In this document: piece by piece, positions 50,731 through 54,338 of the stretch
How the letters are laid out: each line of letters starts with the position of its first letter
Numbering within the stretch: the first letter of the stretch is position 1
DNA from: Actinomycetes bacterium
GTDB taxonomy: Bacteria; Actinomycetota; Acidimicrobiia; Acidimicrobiales; RAAP-2
Assembly: GCA_021791615.1 (NCBI GenBank)
Contig: JAJYWG010000005.1
Coordinates: 1-54,338, forward strand
Reading direction: 5' to 3'
DNA: 54,338 bases
Notes under the pieces: model-generated
Seen by the model: only the letters and a program-made list of their open reading frames with translations
Told to the model about the DNA's origin: nothing
Databases searched by the model: none
Program-made: the position numbers and the translations under genes

Positions 50731-53598
50731 ATGGCGGCCGACCCCGAGCGCACCCGCCCGCCCACGAAGAGACGTCGGGCACTGCATCCGGCGGTCGTCA
50801 TACCGGCTGTGTTCCTGGTATTGGGGTTGGGAATGTGGGGCCTGCCCGCGGCCCTGGGCACCCCGATCCTGCGGAACTCGAACCTCATCCAGAATTTCCC
50901 GTTGAGGGTTCTGGTCGGTGTCGACTTGGCGCACGGGCATCTCCCGCTTTGGGATCCGTACATCTGGGTCGGCACCACGCTCCTGGCCGGCTTCAACGCC
51001 GGGGCTGCCTACCCGCTGACCTGGCTCTTTGCCGTGCTGCCACGTGACCTGGCGTGGGTGGTCAACCAGGCATCGGGGCAGGTGATCGGTGCATGCGGAA
51101 TCCTCGCCCTGTCCCGATGCCGCGGCCGATCCTGGACTGCCGGGTCGCTGGCCGCGCTCGCTTACGGGTTCGGCGGTTTTGTGGTGGCACAGAACGTCCA
51201 CATCGACCTCGTGCTGGCAGCCGGTTGGCTGCCGTGGTGCCTGGTCGGGCTGGAGCGCCTGGCCAACCGGCCGGCCGATCGATCCTGGCTGCCGTGGGTG
51301 GCTGTCCTGGCGGGCGCGGGGTCGCTGCTCGTCCTCACCGGCTCACCCGAGCCGATCATCGACGGAGCGCTCGTCGTCGTCGCCTACGCCGTCTTTCTGT
51401 GGTGGCGTACCCCGGCCCGCCGTGCGCAGCTCGTCGGCACCGTCATCCTCGCGGCCGGGATCGCCGCTTTGGGCTCGGCTGCACAGCTCCTCCCCGGCGT
51501 GCTCTTCCAGTTGCACTCCCAACGGGCCGGCGCCTCCTACGCGTTCTTCTCGACCGGGTCGCTCGGCTGGGGCTCCACCCTCACGGGTATCGACCCGGCA
51601 CTGTTCGGGACCACCCACCCCTCGCTCGGGGGTTACGTCGGCCCGAACGCGCTGGCGACCAATCCCGAGATCGCGTGGTACATCGGTGCCGGGGCGCTCG
51701 TCGCGGCCTGTGCCCTCCTTGCGCGAGCCCACCGCAAGAGCCCCGCTGGGCGCGAACGGTGGTTCTGGTACGGCGTCGTCGTCGTCGGCCTCCTCCTCGC
51801 GCTCGGGGGCTCCACCCCTCTCGGACACCTGGAAGTGCTCGTTCCCGTCTACAACGGGCAACGGATGCTGGTCCGCAACCTCTTGGAAGTGGACGTCGCC
51901 CTTGCAGTGATCTTCGCCGACTGGATCGACGTGCTCCTCACTCGCCGTCGTGAATTGGAGAAGAGCGAACGGCTGCTCGTCACGATCCCGGCGCTGGCTT
52001 CGCTCTTCATCCTCTTCGCGCTCGCCGTCGATGGCCCCGGGCTCCTGAACGCCCTCGGCCATTCCGGGACGATCCCGCGGTCGACGACCTGGCCCATCCT
52101 CGGGCTCTCGGCCATACCGGCCCTCATGGCTGTGGTGTGGGCACTGATCGCACGCCACCCACGCGCTTGGTCCCGAAGGCGCTTCAGCGTCGTCTTGGCG
52201 TGCCTGTGCGTCGTCGACCTCGGGTTCTACGACGTGGTGACCACGCCGGCACCTCTCCCCAACGCGACCGTCGCTCACCAGGGAGCACTGGCCGACGCGT
52301 TGGCGTCACGGGTCAACGGTACCGCCGGGAGGTCGCCTACCGCGAGCCCCTCCCGCGTGGCCTTTTTCGATCCGGGCCTCACAGACGTGGACACAATGGA
52401 CCTGCTGGGCCAGCCCGACCTCACGATCTTGAGGAACGTCACTTCGGTCAACGGCAACGGTGCGTTGGTTTCGGCGACATACGACGACCTCACCGCCGCC
52501 CAAGAGCAGCTCCACCTCTATCCGCAGTCCCTCTCTGGTGAGCTCGCCGACCACCTCGACATCGGCTTGCTCGTGAGCCCGGCGAGCGGCTTCATCGAAA
52601 GCGTGCACTACGAAAACGGGGTGGCCCTGCCGACCCCGACACTGACATACTCGGCGACAGCCCCACCCCCGCCAACTTCGGTGCTCGTCGCGACACAGCC
52701 GCACACCTGGTACCTGGGGAGATCGCTCGATGTGAAGAGCATCGACCTGCCGGTGACCGGCGTGCGCGACCGCCCTCGAGTGCGTATCGGCCTGCTCCTG
52801 GCTGTGCCACATGGCTCCAGCGCGGGCGCGGGGGCGGGCGCTGGCGCGGGCGCGAACGCTGCCGGGAGCGCGAACGCTGCCGGGGGCACAAGGTTGCAGA
52901 CGAGGACCGTGTGGCTGACCTCTCGATATGTGTCCCCAATCCGCCATGGGCCAAATCGGGGATCTGTCGCGATCGTGCTGCCATCTGCCGTCGACGCGAT
53001 TGGCGTGACCGTCGAGGCAAGTCCGGGGCATGCCTCGAGCGTCGGTCAGGCCGTCATCGACAGCTCTCGAACAGGAGCATTCCGACTCGACGGGCCGCTT
53101 GTCGACACCGTGACCGCTCCTCAGTGGCACCCCGCCGCAGCACTCGGTCCGTTCGCCGTCTTCGACAACACGTCGCCGTCAGGAGCAGCGTTCCTCGTGA
53201 GAGGCACTTCTGGCCGCACGTCGCCGGGATCGGTCCGCGTCCTCACCACCACATCGAACGGAACTTCCACTTTCATGGTGCGCAGCTCGCGCAATGCCGT
53301 GCTCGTGCGTTCCGAGGTCGCTGCATCAGGATGGAGCGCCACGATCCGCCCAGGGCCACACGCACCACTTGGCAGCGCCAAGCGCTTGGGGCCCGTTGGT
53401 CGACCGCGCGCAGTCGGCACGTGGGGTGTGCTCCAATCCATCAACGTGCCCGCAGGTACATGGGTGGTGACCTTCACGTACTCGCCGAAGGTCGATCTAG
53501 CCGCGATCGCGGCATCGGCTGTCGGGTGGCTCGTCGTCGTCTTGTTCGCGCTCTACGAGACCGTCCGCCGCCTCCGCAGGCGCTCGACGTCAACCTGA
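50731..53598 (+). CDS. YfhO-like large polytopic membrane protein
   Basis: The 955-residue protein has about a dozen membrane segments in its first 510 residues. An early outer loop has NSNLIQNFPLRVLVGVDLAH and LPLWDPYIWVGTTLLAGFNA, the pattern of YfhO-type proteins related to GT-C glycosyltransferases. An extracytoplasmic beta-rich part of about 400 residues follows, ending with a last membrane helix (AASAVGWLVVVLFALYE) and a basic tail. A short AGAG repeat near 700 is low complexity. Bacterial relatives add sugars to cell-wall polymers or lipids; the substrate here is unknown. The start at 50731 follows a TAGAAC box; an ATG at 50689 would be longer. Confidence 0.72.
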   Translation: MAADPERTRPPTKRRRALHPAVVIPAVFLVLGLGMWGLPAALGTPILRNSNLIQNFPLRVLVGVDLAHGHLPLWDPYIWVGTTLLAGFNAGAAYPLTWLFAVLPRDLAWVVNQASGQVIGACGILALSRCRGRSWTAGSLAALAYGFGGFVVAQNVHIDLVLAAGWLPWCLVGLERLANRPADRSWLPWVAVLAGAGSLLVLTGSPEPIIDGALVVVAYAVFLWWRTPARRAQLVGTVILAAGIAALGSAAQLLPGVLFQLHSQRAGASYAFFSTGSLGWGSTLTGIDPALFGTTHPSLGGYVGPNALATNPEIAWYIGAGALVAACALLARAHRKSPAGRERWFWYGVVVVGLLLALGGSTPLGHLEVLVPVYNGQRMLVRNLLEVDVALAVIFADWIDVLLTRRRELEKSERLLVTIPALASLFILFALAVDGPGLLNALGHSGTIPRSTTWPILGLSAIPALMAVVWALIARHPRAWSRRRFSVVLACLCVVDLGFYDVVTTPAPLPNATVAHQGALADALASRVNGTAGRSPTASPSRVAFFDPGLTDVDTMDLLGQPDLTILRNVTSVNGNGALVSATYDDLTAAQEQLHLYPQSLSGELADHLDIGLLVSPASGFIESVHYENGVALPTPTLTYSATAPPPPTSVLVATQPHTWYLGRSLDVKSIDLPVTGVRDRPRVRIGLLLAVPHGSSAGAGAGAGAGANAAGSANAAGGTRLQTRTVWLTSRYVSPIRHGPNRGSVAIVLPSAVDAIGVTVEASPGHASSVGQAVIDSSRTGAFRLDGPLVDTVTAPQWHPAAALGPFAVFDNTSPSGAAFLVRGTSGRTSPGSVRVLTTTSNGTSTFMVRSSRNAVLVRSEVAASGWSATIRPGPHAPLGSAKRLGPVGRPRAVGTWGVLQSINVPAGTWVVTFTYSPKVDLAAIAASAVGWLVVVLFALYETVRRLRRRSTST

Positions 53599-53671
53599 GC
53601 ACTTGAGGCCGCAGGTTCGTACGACGAGAAGCCGGAGCCTCCTCCCAACGTGTTGAGCCGGTTTGGACAGA

Positions 53672-53725
53672 CGGGGCGGCCGGTGAAATCGGGGCGGCCG
53701 GCGAAGACGGGGCGGCCGGTGAAAG
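53672..53725. repeat. 18-bp tandem repeat, three units
   Basis: Three near-identical units of CGGGGCGGCCGGTGAAAT type lie between the YfhO-like gene and the vapC remnant. The short open frame over it (53650-53862) encodes GRPVK-type repeats only and is not called a gene. Confidence 0.75.
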
Positions 53726-53775
53726 AGCAGCGCCCACCCGGAATTTTCATCCAGGTGCCGAGTTATCGAACAGCA

Positions 53776-53946
53776 TCAGCCCTCATCGACGGCGAGCCCG
53801 CAGTGGTGACTGAGAGTGTCGAAGTCGTTGTCAGCGTGGAGGAGCGAAAGCTGGGCTCGTAGGGCGTGTGCAGCGATGAGGCAATCAGTGAGCTTGCGGA
53901 TGGTCGCGCCTTGCTGTCGCTCCGTTCTCCTTCGTAGAACCGCACG
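53776..53946 (-). pseudogene. vapC toxin remnant (C-terminal PIN-domain fragment)
   Basis: Directly after the stop of the antitoxin gene, in the same frame, 56 codons remain open. They contain GATIRKLTDCLIAAHALRA and LHADNDFDTLSHHCGLAV, which match the C-terminal third of VapC PIN-domain ribonucleases: the conserved Asp in TDCLIAA and the DxDF motif. The N-terminal two thirds, with the first catalytic Asp, is missing and there is no start codon. An internal deletion has probably joined the antitoxin to the toxin end, so no active toxin is expected. Confidence 0.75.
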
Positions 53947-54288
53947 TCAGATCCGGTCGCCCCGATCAAGAAGATCGGCGCTGGTCATTCCCGGCGGAAG
54001 CCTCAGACGCTTGACGACCTTCCGAGACGGTGCCCGCGGTGGGCACACGTTCCCCATGGAAACCAGCACACCAAGTTCGCCGCCGGCACTTTCACCCGAC
54101 ACGAGGCCGAGATGGCGGCCAATGGCCTCGCGAATCACTTCTTGCTGCGAGCGACCGGTCCGTTCCGCCTCGCGTCGAACGGCTTCCTCCACTTCGGGAC
54201 TCAGTCGAAGGGTGAACCTCCCCGCCCTTACGTACGGGGCTTCCGACCCATCCGCTCGGTTGGAATTGCTTGGCACCACCGTCTTCAC
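53947..54288 (-). CDS. VapB-like ribbon-helix-helix antitoxin
   Basis: The 113-residue protein has a ribbon-helix-helix DNA-binding domain at about 26-60 (RFTLRLSPEVEEAVRREAER, then SQQEVIREAIGRHLGL), a linker, and a C-terminal toxin-binding-like tail (PSRKVVKRLRLPPGMTSADL). It likely represses its own promoter and once neutralised a VapC toxin. Only a fragment of that toxin is left downstream, making this an orphan antitoxin. The start is a GTG; its promoter region is cut by the end of the window. Confidence 0.78.
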   Translation of the reverse strand: MKTVVPSNSNRADGSEAPYVRAGRFTLRLSPEVEEAVRREAERTGRSQQEVIREAIGRHLGLVSGESAGGELGVLVSMGNVCPPRAPSRKVVKRLRLPPGMTSADLLDRGDRI

Positions 54289-54338
54289 GCCACCGCGACC
54301 AACTGGTCTGTCCCCGAGGGACCGGCGGATGATTGAGT

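Noticed and set aside
53650..53862. Small 70-residue frame with GRPVK repeats
   Set aside because: It consists of the 18-bp repeat and antisense of the vapC remnant, with no ribosome site.

Overview
The window is GC-rich, densely coded DNA from an actinobacterium. The evidence is a complete Pup-proteasome cluster, the actinobacterial block lepB-tatA-tatC-helY beside it, a DUF4193 protein and a mycothiol-dependent isomerase-type protein. Split GcvP subunits, a ThyX-like tandem protein and many apparently leaderless genes suit a deep lineage such as Acidimicrobiia, but that placement is an inference from gene content.

Layout. 1-9512 (+): the end of the ARC/Mpa ATPase, then dop, pup, prcB, prcA, pafA, signal peptidase I, tatA-type, tatC and a Ski2-like helicase. 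9605-13350 (+): a tandem ThyX-like protein, a 463-bp leader or intergenic region with a hairpin, a DUF4193 zinc-finger protein, an unknown helical protein and a GNAT acetyltransferase. 13331-16481 (-): an unknown basic protein, a small zinc ribbon and a polytopic membrane protein. 16720-21766 (-): an operon of a MerR regulator, a nuclease-like small protein, gcvT, gcvPA and gcvPB, without gcvH. 21840-22958 (-): an orphan iron-type ABC ATPase.

23103-30165 (-) is the most unusual part. Three overlapping genes encode prepilin-like proteins: a PilV/GspI-type pilin, a PilW-like pilin carrying two LamG domains, and a PilX/GspK-like pilin carrying three large glycine-rich ALK-like modules. Two abutting perfect 12-bp palindromes lie upstream. 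I interpret this as a minor-pilin operon presenting very large adhesive domains at a pilus or pseudopilus tip.

30297-32861: divergent thiG and thiD, then a membrane-anchored unknown protein. 32960-37867 (-): a GT87-type membrane glycosyltransferase, an S9 peptidase and a MerR regulator. 37982-41321 (+): an AurF-like diiron oxygenase, a Baeyer-Villiger-type flavin monooxygenase and an SDR, divergent from the MerR gene across a strong promoter with a dyad in its spacer. 41344-46144: an unknown protein, UspA, an MFS exporter, an alkyl-DHAP synthase-like flavoprotein and O6-alkylguanine methyltransferase. 46265-49229: a MarR-DUF488 fusion, a fatty-acid desaturase with a repeat tail and a maleylpyruvate isomerase-like protein. 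49246-53598: a divergent pair of large membrane proteins, GT87 and YfhO-like. 53672-54288: a tandem repeat, a vapC remnant and a VapB-like antitoxin.

No rRNA, tRNA, CRISPR array, insertion sequence or prophage was recognised. Many genes begin 6-9 nt after a TAnnnT box, which suggests leaderless transcription is common. Short in-frame tandem repeats recur in protein tails and linkers. Start codons were chosen from overlaps with the upstream stop, Shine-Dalgarno sequences or these -10 boxes, and remain predictions.
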